Source: Desulfobulbus alkaliphilus (lineage in GTDB: Bacteria; Desulfobacterota; Desulfobulbia; Desulfobulbales; Desulfobulbaceae). From it: DNA of 64,000 nucleotides. Each line of letters starts with the position of its first letter. Position 1 is the stretch's first letter. The stretch lies in assembly GCF_016918545.1 (NCBI RefSeq), contig NZ_JAFFQC010000003.1:1-64000 (forward strand), written 5' to 3'. This document shows, in pieces, positions 7,357 through 17,099 of this stretch. The notes under the pieces are model-generated. The model saw nothing but the letters and a program-made list of their open reading frames with translations. It ran no database searches and had not been told where the DNA came from. The translations under genes were made by a program, and so were the position numbers.

Positions 7357-9066
7357 TCAAAGGGCGGATTGTATCAGGTCGGCAAGGTATGCTCCGCTTC
7401 CTTCAAGGGCCAGAACCTCCATTGCCCCCGTTTTTCTGGACCGCAACTCGACCTTCCCCTCTTCCGCAAATATTTTTCCCACCGTAAGACGATAAGGAAT
7501 GCCGAGCAGATCGGCGTCGTTGAACTTGGATCCCGGCCGCTCGTCACGATCATCGAGAAGAACATCCAATCCGTGGGAGCGCAAATCAGTATACAATTGC
7601 TCCGCCGCCTGACAGTAGCGTTCATCCTTGGGGCCGAGATTGAGGATAATCACCTGGAAAGGGGCCAGGGGCAGAGGGAAAATAATTCCTTTACTGTCAT
7701 GATTCTGTTCAATGGCCGCCGCCACCACTCGACTGACGCCGATGCCGTAGCACCCCATAACAAAGGATTTTTCCTGCCCGTCGCTGTCCTGAAAAGTAGC
7801 ATGCATGGCATCTGAATAGCCGGTGCCCAGTTTAAATATATGCCCGACCTCGATGCCTTCTTTGAGTTCCAGATCGCCGCCACAGGAAGGACAATGGTCG
7901 CTGGTGTCGATCTGGCGCAGATCTCCCACAACCTCGGGCTGAAAATCTCGCCCCGGATTGACCCCGGTGAAATGGTGTCCTTTTTCGTTGGCCCCGGCAA
8001 TACTGTTGACCATCCCCATGATCTCCTGATCCGCCACCACTTTCACCGCAAGACCCACAGGACCCAAATAACCGGCTGGCAAACGAAGCTGTTCCCAGAT
8101 CTGTTCTTCGTCCAAGGGTGCAATATCGGTGGCGCCAAGCAGATTTTTCAGTTTCACGGACTGGACCACGCGATCACCCCGGACCAGAACCGCTACGGGG
8201 GTCTTGTCAACATGATAGAACAGGGTTTTGATCACCTCGCTGGGACGCACCTTGAAAAACTCCGCTACTTTTTCCACCTTTTTTATTCCGGGGGTCTCCG
8301 CGCGGACAAGATTGTCCACAGGCTTCCGGGTCGATTCAATTGGTTTGGCGGCAATAGCGGCTTTTTCGACATTAGCGGCGTAACTGCAGGAACGACAGAT
8401 CACCAGGGTATCTTCGCCGGTCTCGGCCAGGACCATGAATTCATGGGAAAAAGAACCGCCGATGGCACCGCTGTCTGCCTCAACCGCACGGAAATCGAGG
8501 CCACAGCGGGTGAAAATACGATGATACGCATCGCGCATGGTTTCGTAACTCTGACTGGCTCCGGCATCGTCGACATCAAAGGAATAGGCGTCCTTCATCA
8601 CAAACTCCCGACAACGCATCAATCCGAACCGGGGGCGGATTTCATCGCGAAACTTCGTCTGAATCTGATACAGGTTCACCGGCAGTTGCCGGTAGGACTG
8701 CATCTCGCGGCGGGCAATATCAGTGACCACCTCTTCGTGCGTGGGACCAAGACAATACTCACGCTCATGACGATCCCGAAAACGAAGCAATTCCGGTCCA
8801 TACTTCTGCCAGCGGCCCGATTCCTGCCAGAGATCACCTGGCTGAACCATGGGCATGAGAATTTCCTGGGCGCCGGCACGGTTCATCTCCTGGCGGACAA
8901 TGTCCGTTACCTTCTGCAAAGCCATGAATCCCAGAGGCAGGAAGGTATACATCCCCGAAGTCAGTTTGCGGATAAAACCGCCGCGAACAAGGAGTTGATG
9001 ACTGACAACCTCGGCCTCGGAAGGGGTCTCCTTCGCAGTTGGCAACAGCATCTGTGAATAACGCAT
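7357..9066 (-). CDS. proS: Prolyl-tRNA synthetase
   Basis: 569 residues from ATG 9066, close to the 572 of E. coli. Bacterial-type class II synthetase charging tRNA-Pro. Motifs seen: RYSQMLLPTAKE at the N-terminus, TSGMYTFLPLG, motif 2 region FRDEIRPRFGLMRCREFVMKD, the YbaK-like editing insertion (VAEFFKVRPSEVIKT..VLVRGDR), and motif 3 GCYGIGVSRVVAAAIEQ, followed by an anticodon-binding domain. A longer frame from 9117 would overlap ispG; ATG 9066 has GGAG about 7 bases upstream and starts exactly where the family does. It lies 47 bases downstream of ispG and 176 upstream of rel. Confidence 0.96.
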   Translation of the reverse strand: MRYSQMLLPTAKETPSEAEVVSHQLLVRGGFIRKLTSGMYTFLPLGFMALQKVTDIVRQEMNRAGAQEILMPMVQPGDLWQESGRWQKYGPELLRFRDRHEREYCLGPTHEEVVTDIARREMQSYRQLPVNLYQIQTKFRDEIRPRFGLMRCREFVMKDAYSFDVDDAGASQSYETMRDAYHRIFTRCGLDFRAVEADSGAIGGSFSHEFMVLAETGEDTLVICRSCSYAANVEKAAIAAKPIESTRKPVDNLVRAETPGIKKVEKVAEFFKVRPSEVIKTLFYHVDKTPVAVLVRGDRVVQSVKLKNLLGATDIAPLDEEQIWEQLRLPAGYLGPVGLAVKVVADQEIMGMVNSIAGANEKGHHFTGVNPGRDFQPEVVGDLRQIDTSDHCPSCGGDLELKEGIEVGHIFKLGTGYSDAMHATFQDSDGQEKSFVMGCYGIGVSRVVAAAIEQNHDSKGIIFPLPLAPFQVIILNLGPKDERYCQAAEQLYTDLRSHGLDVLLDDRDERPGSKFNDADLLGIPYRLTVGKIFAEEGKVELRSRKTGAMEVLALEGSGAYLADLIQSAL

Positions 9067-9113
9067 TTCATTTCTCCATTGGCGAGTGCAAGTAAAGCAG
9101 GTATGCGGCCGAG

Positions 9114-10211
9114 TCATGAACCATGACGGGCGCGTCCGGTTTTTTCGGCTTCCAGTTTATCCAGTTCCTCAAGAAAGACGGACAGCAGTTCAGCTTCCGG
9201 AACTTTCCTGAAGATTTCACCTTTTTTGAAAATAATGCCAACGCCGTGTCCACCGGCAATGCCGATATCAGCCTCGCGAGCCTCTCCAGGGCCATTGACC
9301 ACACATCCCATCACCGCAACCTTGATCCGGGCCTGCATAGTCTGCAGGTGCTGTTCGACCTTCTCCGCCAGGGAAAAAAGATCAATCCGGGTTCGGCCGC
9401 AGGTTGGGCAGGAGATCAATTCCGGGCCACGCTGACGGATATGCAGGGCGCGCAGCAGTTCGAATCCGACCCTGATTTCCTCCACCGGATCACGGGTGAG
9501 GGATATGCGAAAGGTGTCACCAATGCCCTCGAAGAGCAAAATACCGAGGGCAACGCTCGACTTGACCGTGCCGGGGATGAGCCCGCCGGCCTCGGTGACA
9601 CCAAGATGGAGCGGATAATCGGTGCGTTGGGCCAGTTGCCTGTATCCGGCAATAGTGGTCAGAGGATCAGCGGATTTGATTGAAATCTTGATCTCGGAAA
9701 ACCCTTCTGCCTCAAGAAGACCCACCTTGTTCAGGGCACTTTCGATGAGGGCGTTTGGGTGGGTTGGCGTTGGATAGCCGTACTGCTTGAGCACCTCTTT
9801 TTCAATCGAGCCAGAATTGACACCAACCCGGATAGGTACCCCGTGCATCCTGGCTGCCGCCACCACCCGGGCAAGCTTATCCGGACCACCAAGATTGCCG
9901 GGATTGATCCTGATTCCCTGAGCACCATGCTCCATGGCCGCCACCGCCAACCGAGAATCGAAATGAATGTCAGCAACCAGAGGCAGGGTGATGGCCGCTC
10001 TGATGGCCTTGATGGCTTGCGCGGCATCCATGTCAGGAACAGCCACCCGAACAAGCTCACACCCGGCCAGCGCCAGCCGCTGAATCTGTGCCACTGTTGC
10101 CGCCACATCAGCAGTGTCGGTATTGGTCATTGATTGTACCGAAACAGGGGCGCCTCCGCCAATGGCCAGACCACCAACATGAATGCGACGGGTTTTCCTA
10201 CGTTCAATCAT
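9114..10211 (-). CDS. ispG: 4-hydroxy-3-methylbut-2-enyl diphosphate synthase (IspG/GcpE)
   Basis: 365 residues. Iron-sulfur enzyme of the methylerythritol phosphate pathway, converting MEcPP to HMBPP. The TIM-barrel part starts RRKTRRIHVGGLAIGG and contains SVQSMTNTDT. The C-terminal [4Fe-4S] ligands are visible as SCPTCGRTRID and, further on, GCVVNGPGEA. Its start overlaps the tsaB stop by 8 bases, so translation is probably coupled. With dxr and uppS in the same run, three isoprenoid steps are encoded within 6 kb. Confidence 0.96.
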   Translation of the reverse strand: MIERRKTRRIHVGGLAIGGGAPVSVQSMTNTDTADVAATVAQIQRLALAGCELVRVAVPDMDAAQAIKAIRAAITLPLVADIHFDSRLAVAAMEHGAQGIRINPGNLGGPDKLARVVAAARMHGVPIRVGVNSGSIEKEVLKQYGYPTPTHPNALIESALNKVGLLEAEGFSEIKISIKSADPLTTIAGYRQLAQRTDYPLHLGVTEAGGLIPGTVKSSVALGILLFEGIGDTFRISLTRDPVEEIRVGFELLRALHIRQRGPELISCPTCGRTRIDLFSLAEKVEQHLQTMQARIKVAVMGCVVNGPGEAREADIGIAGGHGVGIIFKKGEIFRKVPEAELLSVFLEELDKLEAEKTGRARHGS

Positions 10212-10938
10212 GGGTTGTGTTCCTGTTTGGTCCAGGAGAAATACGCAGATTCAGTTCTGCCTCCGAGGCCCGGACATAGAGCGGTTGACGATCCGTAATA
10301 CCGTCCCCGCCCCCTTCCGTCAGTCGTTGGGCAGCACAAAAACCAACCAGCGCCGCCCGGGGATGCACAGGGCCTGCCGGCAGTATGCGGATCATCCCGA
10401 TTCCCTCACACCAGGGTTGACAAACCCGTACTCCAGGTCCGGCCAAGAGCGTCGGTTCCCGGATACTCCGGAGAAGCTGTTCCGGGGTCAAAGCCAGATA
10501 GCCGCTGATGCGAACCGGAGCGCAGTCGCTGTTGTAGCGATAAAACGCGGCATACACCTGCTGTTTGCGGGCATCCAGCACCCAGCAGACCTGCAGGTCA
10601 ACAGCCATGCCCGCGGCTGCCATGCCGTCAAGAGTGGCCACCCCAACCAGGGGCACAGCTGCCGCCATGGCAACCCCCTGTGCCGCGGCCATCCCAATAC
10701 GCAGCCCAGTAAAGGAACCCGGCCCTCTGCTCACAGCCACCGCATCCAGATCCTTCCAGTCGGTCCGGGCAGCGGACATCATGGTCTCGATGACACCGAG
10801 TAACCGCCGCGAGTGAGTCAGTTCAGGTTGAAGGGTATACTCGGCCAGAACTCTGCCATCGCGAATACACCCTCTGGTCAACGCGACACTGCCACAACCC
10901 GTTGCCGTTTCGATGGACAGGATCAGGGCATCAACCAT
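10204..10938 (-). CDS. tsaB: tRNA threonylcarbamoyladenosine biosynthesis protein TsaB
   Basis: 244 residues. An ASKHA-fold protein without catalytic activity of its own that partners TsaD and TsaE in t6A37 synthesis on ANN-decoding tRNAs. Visible signatures are LILSIETATGCGSVAL at the N-terminus, HSRRLLGVIETMM, and the diagnostic VSRGPGSFTGLRIGMAAAQG. The C-terminal half is divergent, as is usual, and ends with a segment common in TsaB proteins (LYVRASEAEL). The start lies 16 bases inside the end of rseP, and the end overlaps the ispG start. Confidence 0.92.
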   Translation of the reverse strand: MVDALILSIETATGCGSVALTRGCIRDGRVLAEYTLQPELTHSRRLLGVIETMMSAARTDWKDLDAVAVSRGPGSFTGLRIGMAAAQGVAMAAAVPLVGVATLDGMAAAGMAVDLQVCWVLDARKQQVYAAFYRYNSDCAPVRISGYLALTPEQLLRSIREPTLLAGPGVRVCQPWCEGIGMIRILPAGPVHPRAALVGFCAAQRLTEGGGDGITDRQPLYVRASEAELNLRISPGPNRNTTHD

Positions 10939-12008
10939 CGCCTAACCAAGCGAATAATATCATTATAAAAAACAAAAATCATCAAGGTGCCGAGGATGGC
11001 GATACCGATTCGCTGACTGATCTCCATGGCCCGTTCACTGAGGGGTTTACGCCGAATCGCCTCCAAGGAGAGAAAAACCAGATGGCCTCCGTCAAGAATC
11101 GGAATGGGCAGCAGATTGAGGATACCGAGATTGATACTCAGCAGTCCCATGAAAAAGAACAGGTTCATCCAACCGGCCTCAAGTTGCTGACCGGCGATTT
11201 CCGCGATGCGGATCGGTCCCCCGAGTTCGCTGGCGGGTATGATCCGCTGCACCATCTTGACGATCCCAACCATCGTCAAATAGCCAAGATTCCAGGTCTG
11301 TATCAACGCGGCCTGACCGGACTCGACCAGGGAAACTTGAGCGTAACGGACCTCATCGCTGCGCACGATACCGAGCATATAGCGCTCCCCCACGGTCTCG
11401 CCAAACAGATTGGTGACACTCTGAATGGTGGGTTGGGCGGTGAAGGTCAAGGTTTCCCCTTGGCGATCCACGAGAAGCGTCAGAGGCTCCCCTCCACTAT
11501 CGCGGATGGAATCCGAGACATGGGTCCAGGATTCCGTGGGCTGGTCATTGATGGCCAGGAGGACATCACCCTTCCTGAGCCCAACCTGCTCGGCAACTGA
11601 CCCTTCGCTGACCTGTCCGATTCTGGTGGAGTCCACCGGCTCTGGAAGTCCGGCGAAAAAGAACATGAGAAAAAACAGGAGCACGGCGAACACCAGATTG
11701 AAAAACGGTCCGCCGAAAACAATAGCAAAACGCTGCCAAACCGGCTTGTGAGAAAAAGAAAAACGTTGTTCTTCCGGGTTGATATCCTCGCCTTTGTGAT
11801 CACCGAACATTTTCACATATCCACCGAGAGGAAAGGCGCTGATGATATATTCAGTATCTCCCCACTTTCTGCTGATCAACTTGTTGCCGAAACCAAGGGA
11901 AAATTTTAGAACCCGGACCCCAAAGGCCTTCGCGAGCAGAAAGTGACCCAGTTCATGAACAAAGATGAGGACACCAAGGACAATTGTGAAAGAAAGAATG
12001 GAATTCAT
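10923..12008 (-). CDS. rseP: Site-2 protease RseP (membrane zinc metalloprotease)
   Basis: 361 residues. Intramembrane protease of the sigma-E pathway. Zinc site HELGH is at residues 18-22 within the first membrane segment, and the third ligand is in the C-terminal NLLPIPILDGGH motif. There is one periplasmic PDZ domain (about 115-180, VAEQVGLRKGDVLLAIND), where E. coli RseP has two. Four membrane segments are apparent. The gene sits between dxr and tsaB in the order common across Proteobacteria (uppS-cdsA-dxr-rseP), but here it is separated from dxr by 360 bases containing repeat copy C. No anti-sigma or sigma-E gene is in the window. Confidence 0.95.
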   Translation of the reverse strand: MNSILSFTIVLGVLIFVHELGHFLLAKAFGVRVLKFSLGFGNKLISRKWGDTEYIISAFPLGGYVKMFGDHKGEDINPEEQRFSFSHKPVWQRFAIVFGGPFFNLVFAVLLFFLMFFFAGLPEPVDSTRIGQVSEGSVAEQVGLRKGDVLLAINDQPTESWTHVSDSIRDSGGEPLTLLVDRQGETLTFTAQPTIQSVTNLFGETVGERYMLGIVRSDEVRYAQVSLVESGQAALIQTWNLGYLTMVGIVKMVQRIIPASELGGPIRIAEIAGQQLEAGWMNLFFFMGLLSINLGILNLLPIPILDGGHLVFLSLEAIRRKPLSERAMEISQRIGIAILGTLMIFVFYNDIIRLVRRWLMP

Positions 12009-12368
12009 GAAAATTCTATGGACTCATTTTGAAAAAACTGTTGACCGGATGCAAGTGGTCGATAGTCACATCAGGCCACTGTACCCGTTGACCAAGGTAG
12101 CATATAGGGACGATCGGGCAGCAGCGCTCTTTTCCCTCTTTCCTGGATCCGTGAGCGTTTCGTCCGCACGCCCCGAAGGACGGCTGGTGAAGGTTCTTTT
12201 TAAGAATTTTGATGAAATTATAATATAATTACAGCAAGATATACCCAAAAAATCGTCCAGCCGTCACGGAATCAGGCCTTTGCGTACCAGCCCGGTTGTC
12301 CACAGATGGAATGCTGGTGAAGGAACATGGAACAACAGGGGCCAACCATCCGGCGGTCACTGTCAAGT
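12009..12368. other. dxr-rseP intergenic region
   Basis: 360 bases without a gene, inside what is normally a tight operon. Repeat copy C occupies the middle (12142-12276). The remaining 130 bases before rseP and 90 after dxr show no terminator and no promoter I would defend; the rseP start has only a weak ribosome-binding site. Confidence 0.6.
12142..12276 (+). repeat. Dispersed inverted-repeat element, copy C (short form)
   Basis: 135 bp, the clearest short form. Ends are CCTGGATCCGTGAGCGTTT and GCCGTCACGGAATCAGG. The core CGTCCGCACGCCCCGAAGG is followed by ACGGCTGGTGAAGG, an AT-rich palindrome (AATTATAATATAATT) and CAGCAAGATATACCCAAAA. Flanks TCTTT and CCTTT match at 4 of 5 positions. It is inserted between dxr and rseP. 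Confidence 0.85.
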
Positions 12369-13526
12369 TCAGGTGGCCGGAATTTCCTGGCCGGCGATGA
12401 TACGGGCTTCGCCATCGGCAGCCAGGATCGCTTCAAGATCCAATTCATCTCCCTGTGCGGTTTTCTCCAGGGTCGTGCCGACAATTTCAGCGATCCGGGG
12501 AAAAGCTATCCGGCCGGCTAAGAAAGCCTCCACCGCCACCTCATTGGCGGCATTGAGCACTGCCGGCTTGACACCACCCATTGCCAGAGCCCGATAGGCC
12601 AGCGCCAAGGCGGGAAATCGATCCGAGGCCGGTTGTTCAAAGGCCAGATGACCGCACTGGGAAAGAGATAAAGGGACCAATCCCAGATCAAGGCGTTCCG
12701 GATACGTCAGCGCATAGGCTATGGGAATACGCATATCCGGCACACCAAGCTGGGCAACAACCGCACCGTCCCGGAACTCAACCAGAGAGTGGACAATGGA
12801 CTGCGGATGCACCACCACCTCAATACGTTCCGGGTCCATGTCAAACAACCAACGGGCCTCGATCACCTCCAGGCCTTTGTTCATCAGGGTAGCCGAATCG
12901 ATGGAAATCTTTCGGCCCATATCCCAATTCGGATGGGCCAGAGCCTGGTCGGGGGTCGCTGTCTCCATCGTTTCCCGACTCCAGGTACGAAATGGCCCTC
13001 CTGACGCGGTCAGAATGATTCTAGCCACATCCTGACGCCGGCCGGCTTCCAGGGCCTGAAATATGGCGCTATGTTCAGAATCGATGGGGAGCAGCCGTAC
13101 CTTTCGTTGACGCGCGGTGCTCATGATCAATCGACCGGCCATGACCAGAGTCTCTTTATTGGCAAGGCCGATGTCCTTGCCGGCTTTGATGGCGGCCAGC
13201 GCGGGGAGAAGGCCAACGGCTCCAACAACGGCTGAAACCAGCATGTCCGCGGACGGCAGGGTCGCGATGGTGCAGTTGCCCTCCATTCCGTGCAGGATAC
13301 GGGTTCGATAGTGCACGGGCAGTTTTTCAGCCAGGGAAGGCACCAGAGAGGCATCGGCCACGGAAACAAACTCCGGTTCGAACTCAAGGACCTGCTGAGC
13401 AAGCAGGTTAATCTGCCGACCTGCTGCAAGGCCGATGAGGCGAAAACGGTCAGGGAACTGGCGGACTACGGCCAGTACATTTCTGCCGATGGAGCCGGTT
13501 GAACCCAGCAAGGCGAGCGTTTTCAT
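12369..13526 (-). CDS. dxr: 1-deoxy-D-xylulose 5-phosphate reductoisomerase
   Basis: 385 residues. NADPH-dependent first committed step of the methylerythritol phosphate pathway (DXP to MEP). N-terminal nucleotide-binding [29 protein letters not shown]; metal and substrate site around [19 protein letters not shown] and [19 protein letters not shown]; then [11 protein letters not shown] and [10 protein letters not shown]. Length and motif order are normal. Its start overlaps the end of cdsA by four bases (ATGA). Downstream lies a 360-base gap holding a repeat element. Confidence 0.97.
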   Translation of the reverse strand: MKTLALLGSTGSIGRNVLAVVRQFPDRFRLIGLAAGRQINLLAQQVLEFEPEFVSVADASLVPSLAEKLPVHYRTRILHGMEGNCTIATLPSADMLVSAVVGAVGLLPALAAIKAGKDIGLANKETLVMAGRLIMSTARQRKVRLLPIDSEHSAIFQALEAGRRQDVARIILTASGGPFRTWSRETMETATPDQALAHPNWDMGRKISIDSATLMNKGLEVIEARWLFDMDPERIEVVVHPQSIVHSLVEFRDGAVVAQLGVPDMRIPIAYALTYPERLDLGLVPLSLSQCGHLAFEQPASDRFPALALAYRALAMGGVKPAVLNAANEVAVEAFLAGRIAFPRIAEIVGTTLEKTAQGDELDLEAILAADGEARIIAGQEIPAT

Positions 13527-14320
13527 GGCAGAATCCCGAAATGCAGCAGATAATACAGCACCGGGCCGGTCAGCAGTAAACTGTCGATGCGGTCAAGAAT
13601 CCCCCCATGACCAAATAAAATGGTCCCGGAATCCTTGACCCCCATGGATCGCTTGATCATTGACTCGGTCAGGTCACCGGCGATACCAACAACGACAAGG
13701 AGTGCAGCCGAGGCGACCAGCACCAGGAAACCTGTATCTGCTGGAGCGAAAAAATACAACAGGCCAGCGACGTTGAGGCCTGCCAGCAGGCCACCCACGC
13801 TACCGGCGATGGTCTTTTTGGGACTGATCTGAGGAAAAAGCTTCCGTTTCCCGAAGGCTCTGCCGGCGTAGTAGGCGCCGGTGTCAGACCCGGCAACCAC
13901 GGCTGTGAGCAGGATCAGCCAGAAGGAACCATGATCATGAAACCGAAGCAACACCACATGGGCAATGCACAGAGAAATATAGAGAATAGCAAACCCGGTA
14001 CAGCTGATATTGGCAAAAACATCTTCGCGTACGCTGTAGCGACTGAGGGCGACAAAAACCGTTGCCAGCAGACTGAAAACAACACCAGCAAGGACAAGGT
14101 CTTCTCTGCCTGTGCAGGCGGCCAGGACCGGTATGAGACTGAAAACTATGGCGCTTGACAGGAAGGAACCGGAAAGCGAAGGCCTGGTCATACGAAAAAA
14201 TTCGTGCAGCGCCACTCCCGCCGCACCAAGAAGAACCACCCCGAACAATAAAGGGGCTCCATAGAGCAAGAGCAGCAGCCAGCCGCCAGCCATGAGAATC
14301 CCGGGAATTACTCGGCTCAT
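13523..14320 (-). CDS. cdsA: Phosphatidate cytidylyltransferase
   Basis: 265 residues, very hydrophobic with multiple membrane segments. Makes CDP-diacylglycerol from phosphatidic acid and CTP for phospholipid synthesis. The CdsA signature is split over [19 protein letters not shown] and [12 protein letters not shown] in the middle, and [30 protein letters not shown] at the C-terminus. It begins 6 bases after uppS ends and overlaps dxr by ATGA. Sharing an operon with uppS and dxr links membrane lipid and undecaprenyl carrier supply. Confidence 0.95.
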   Translation of the reverse strand: MSRVIPGILMAGGWLLLLLYGAPLLFGVVLLGAAGVALHEFFRMTRPSLSGSFLSSAIVFSLIPVLAACTGREDLVLAGVVFSLLATVFVALSRYSVREDVFANISCTGFAILYISLCIAHVVLLRFHDHGSFWLILLTAVVAGSDTGAYYAGRAFGKRKLFPQISPKKTIAGSVGGLLAGLNVAGLLYFFAPADTGFLVLVASAALLVVVGIAGDLTESMIKRSMGVKDSGTILFGHGGILDRIDSLLLTGPVLYYLLHFGILP

Positions 14321-14326
14321 GACTGA

Positions 14327-15067
14327 TCACTCCGCATCCAAGTGGACAACAATCCTGCCGAACCGGCGCTGACGGCTTTGGTAGGTTTCCAGGGCCTTGA
14401 AGAATTGATCTTTTCTGAAATCAGGCCATTTAACATCGGTGAAATACAGCTCGGCGTAGGAAAGTTGCCAGAGAAGAAAATTGGACAAACGGCGTTCTCC
14501 ACCAGTACGGATGAGCAGGTCTGGATCGGGTTGACCGGCAGTAAAGAGATGGTCGCTGATGGTGGTTTCGGTCAAGTTTTCCCAGGCGAGGTCGCCTCGA
14601 CAGCATTTTTCCGCCATGGCCTGCATGGCGTGAACCAGCTCACTGCGGCCTCCATAACTCAGCGCCAGGTTCAGCGTCATACCCGCACAGGCCCGGGTAT
14701 CGTCGATGGTTTTCACCAGTGTCTTGCGAACTTCCTTGGGCAGCCTGTCCGGATCCCCAAGACAACAGAGGCGAATATCGTTCTTCAGCATGGTTTCCAG
14801 TTCAGACTGGAGATACCTCTGGAGTAAGTTCATCAATCCGGAGACTTCATGAGCTGGCCGATTCCAGTTCTCGGTCGAAAAAGCGTACAGGGTAAGATAC
14901 CCTATCCCCAGGGACCGGGTTGTTTCAATAATCTCCCGAACCGAATCAACTCCTGCTTTATGGCCAAAAAGACGGGGACGTTTCCGTTCCTCCGCCCACC
15001 GGCCGTTGCCATCCATGATGATGGCAACATGGGAGGGCAAGGGTGTGTTTTTTTCAGTATCTTCCAC
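14327..15067 (-). CDS. uppS: Undecaprenyl diphosphate synthase
   Basis: 246 residues. Cis-prenyltransferase building the C55 carrier lipid for peptidoglycan and O-antigen. Signatures: HVAIIMDGNGRWAEER (catalytic Asp and substrate site), GHKAGVDSVREIIE, LTLYAFSTENWNRP and, near the C-terminus, DLLIRTGGERRLSNFLLWQLSYAELYF (split here only for length: RTGGERRLSNF then LLWQLSYAEL). It uses a GTG start at 15067 with AGGG about 9 bases upstream; no ATG upstream or close downstream fits better. It is 32 bases downstream of frr. Confidence 0.96.
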   Translation of the reverse strand: MEDTEKNTPLPSHVAIIMDGNGRWAEERKRPRLFGHKAGVDSVREIIETTRSLGIGYLTLYAFSTENWNRPAHEVSGLMNLLQRYLQSELETMLKNDIRLCCLGDPDRLPKEVRKTLVKTIDDTRACAGMTLNLALSYGGRSELVHAMQAMAEKCCRGDLAWENLTETTISDHLFTAGQPDPDLLIRTGGERRLSNFLLWQLSYAELYFTDVKWPDFRKDQFFKALETYQSRQRRFGRIVVHLDAE

Positions 15068-15099
15068 GTCTGCACGCCCTGGCGCTGTAAATAAGGAGG

Positions 15100-15657
15100 C
15101 TACACCTCCATAACTTCCTTTTCCTTGCCACTGACGATCTCATCAATCAGACTGACAAAAGTATCTGTTTCCTTTTGGGCGCTGTCCTGGAGAGTAAACA
15201 TTTCGTCCTCTGAAATCTCCTTCTCTTTTTTTAGTTTTTTCAGAGTATCATTGGCCTCCCTGCGAACGGCACGAATCGCTACTTTATATTCTTCACCGGT
15301 CTTTTTAACCTGTTTGACCAACTCTTTCCGCCTGTCACCGGTCAGTGGAGGTATGGTCAGACGGATGACATTACCGTCACTGCTGGGAGTTAAGCCAAGA
15401 TCGGAGGCTAAAATAGCCTTTTCAACCGCAGGTAACACCTGTGGGTCCCAGGGTTTTATGATTATCAGATTATTTTCCGGTACAGTCAGGGCCCCAACCT
15501 GATCCATAGGGAGCAGAGAACCGTAGGCCTTGACTTTAATACCGTCCAGGAGTGACAGTGAGGCCCTGCCGGTTCTGATCTTCACCAGTTCGCGTTTCAG
15601 TGCCTCAACACTTGATTCCATCTTCTCTCTTAACTGCTCTATGATAGCGTTTGTCAT
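15100..15657 (-). CDS. frr: Ribosome recycling factor
   Basis: 185 residues from ATG 15657, exactly the usual length. Splits post-termination ribosomes together with EF-G. Seen: SSVEALKRELVKIRTGRASLSLLDG in pieces (KRELVKIRTGRAS, LLDGIKVKAYGS), LPMDQVGALTVPENN, and the C-terminal helix with RREANDTLKKLKKEKEISED. A longer frame to 15711 is rejected because the 15657 ATG has GAGGGTG five bases upstream and starts where the family starts. Follows pyrH by 100 bases. Confidence 0.97.
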   Translation of the reverse strand: MTNAIIEQLREKMESSVEALKRELVKIRTGRASLSLLDGIKVKAYGSLLPMDQVGALTVPENNLIIIKPWDPQVLPAVEKAILASDLGLTPSSDGNVIRLTIPPLTGDRRKELVKQVKKTGEEYKVAIRAVRREANDTLKKLKKEKEISEDEMFTLQDSAQKETDTFVSLIDEIVSGKEKEVMEV

Positions 15658-15757
15658 ATCACCCTCGCAATAGTGTGCTTGCCGTGGCAGAACGTCGCTG
15701 TATATGAACAAGCAATCATTACTCGACCATTCTCGGGCGGATTGCCGCCATGGCTTC

Positions 15758-16480
15758 TCAGTTTGTGATCAGCGTACCGACATCCTCACCTTGCACCGCT
15801 CTAACGATGTTTCCCGGAACGGTCATATTAAAAACAAGTGTGGGCAGGCCATTATCCCGGGCCAGAGAAATACCGGCTGCGTCCATGACTCGCAGGTCTT
15901 CACGTAAGACCGTCTTGTAGGTGAGAGTGGTGAACCGGACCGCGTTTTCATCCTGTTCAGGGTCGCGGTCATAGACACCGTCAACCCGCGTGGCTTTCAT
16001 GATCACATCAGCTTTGATCTCGAGCGCCCGAAGGACTGCGGCGGTGTCCGTAGTAAAATAGGGATTCCCGGTACCGGCAGCAAAAATAACCACTCTGTTG
16101 TTCTCCAGATGTTCCAGAGCCCGCAACCGTTCATACGGTTCGCAGACATTGTGCATGGCGATGGCTGACATGACCCTGGTGGGGATCCCAAGAGTTTGGA
16201 GACCATCTTGAACAGCAAGGGAATTCATCACCGTTGCCAGCATCCCCATGTTATCAGCTGAACTGCGATCCATTCCGCTGGCAGCCCCGGCCACCCCGCG
16301 GAAAATATTGCCGGCCCCGATGACAAGCGCCAACTCAATCCGGAGTGTGCGCAGAACCTGGACCTCCTGAGCAACATAACGGACAACATCGGTACTGATT
16401 CCATAGGCCCCACTCCCCATCAGCGCTTCACCGCTGATTTTCAGGAGTACCCTTTTAAACTTCATGTCAGTGGTTTCCAT
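15758..16480 (-). CDS. pyrH: UMP kinase
   Basis: 240 residues. Bacterial hexameric UMP kinase of the amino-acid-kinase fold, producing UDP for nucleic acids, lipids and cell wall. Motifs: [13 protein letters not shown] at the N-terminus, [43 protein letters not shown], and [13 protein letters not shown]. Either ATG 16480 or ATG 16465 (MKFKRV) could be the start; neither has a strong ribosome-binding site. The order rpsB-tsf-pyrH-frr is the classic conserved cluster. Confidence 0.96.
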   Translation of the reverse strand: METTDMKFKRVLLKISGEALMGSGAYGISTDVVRYVAQEVQVLRTLRIELALVIGAGNIFRGVAGAASGMDRSSADNMGMLATVMNSLAVQDGLQTLGIPTRVMSAIAMHNVCEPYERLRALEHLENNRVVIFAAGTGNPYFTTDTAAVLRALEIKADVIMKATRVDGVYDRDPEQDENAVRFTTLTYKTVLREDLRVMDAAGISLARDNGLPTLVFNMTVPGNIVRAVQGEDVGTLITN

Positions 16481-16508
16481 AATTCAGAACGGCCTTGCTG
16501 ATAGACCA

Positions 16509-17099
16509 TCAACCAATCTGGAACCGGGCAAATTTCTTGATCGAAATATTCTCACCCATTTTGGCCACTAATTCGTTGAGCAGATCTTGTACGCTTAAAT
16601 CCGGATTTTTGACATATTTCTGTTCAAGGAGACAGATTTCACTCAGATATTTCTCAATTTTGCCGCCAACCATCTTTTCGACGATCTGTTGTGGTTTACC
16701 GGATTCAAGAGCCTGGTTGACGTAAATGTCCTTCTCCCTCTGCAGGATTTCAGCCGGAACCTCTTCCCGACTGACCGCGACTGGATTCATAGCCGCAATG
16801 TGCATGGCCACAGCCTTGGCAAAGGCCTTGAAATCATCGGTTTTAGCGACAAAATCAGTTTCGCAGCCCACCTCGACCATCACTCCCAACTTACCACCGG
16901 CATGAATATACGATTCGACAACCCCTTCCCGGGTTTCCCGCCCGGCACGCTTTGCCGCGACCGCCAACCCTTTCTGCCGCAAAAAATCCACGGCTTTTTC
17001 CATGTCACCGGCGGTTTCGGCCAAAGCCTTCTTGCAGTCCATCATTCCGGCATTGGTTTTATCACGAAGTTCCTTTACCATTTGGCTTGTAATATTCAC
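16509..17099 (-). CDS. tsf: Elongation factor Ts (short form)
   Basis: 196 residues, the guanine nucleotide exchange factor for EF-Tu. The N-terminal UBA-like module and TDFV motif are clear: LRDKTNAGMMDCKKALAE, then VEVGCETDFVAKTDDF. The length fits the shortened class of EF-Ts, compared with about 283 in E. coli, which lacks part of the dimerisation region; the C-terminal QKYVKNPDLSVQDLLNE is retained. It is normally close behind rpsB, but here 470 bases with repeat copy D intervene. Confidence 0.95.
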   Translation of the reverse strand: MNITSQMVKELRDKTNAGMMDCKKALAETAGDMEKAVDFLRQKGLAVAAKRAGRETREGVVESYIHAGGKLGVMVEVGCETDFVAKTDDFKAFAKAVAMHIAAMNPVAVSREEVPAEILQREKDIYVNQALESGKPQQIVEKMVGGKIEKYLSEICLLEQKYVKNPDLSVQDLLNELVAKMGENISIKKFARFQIG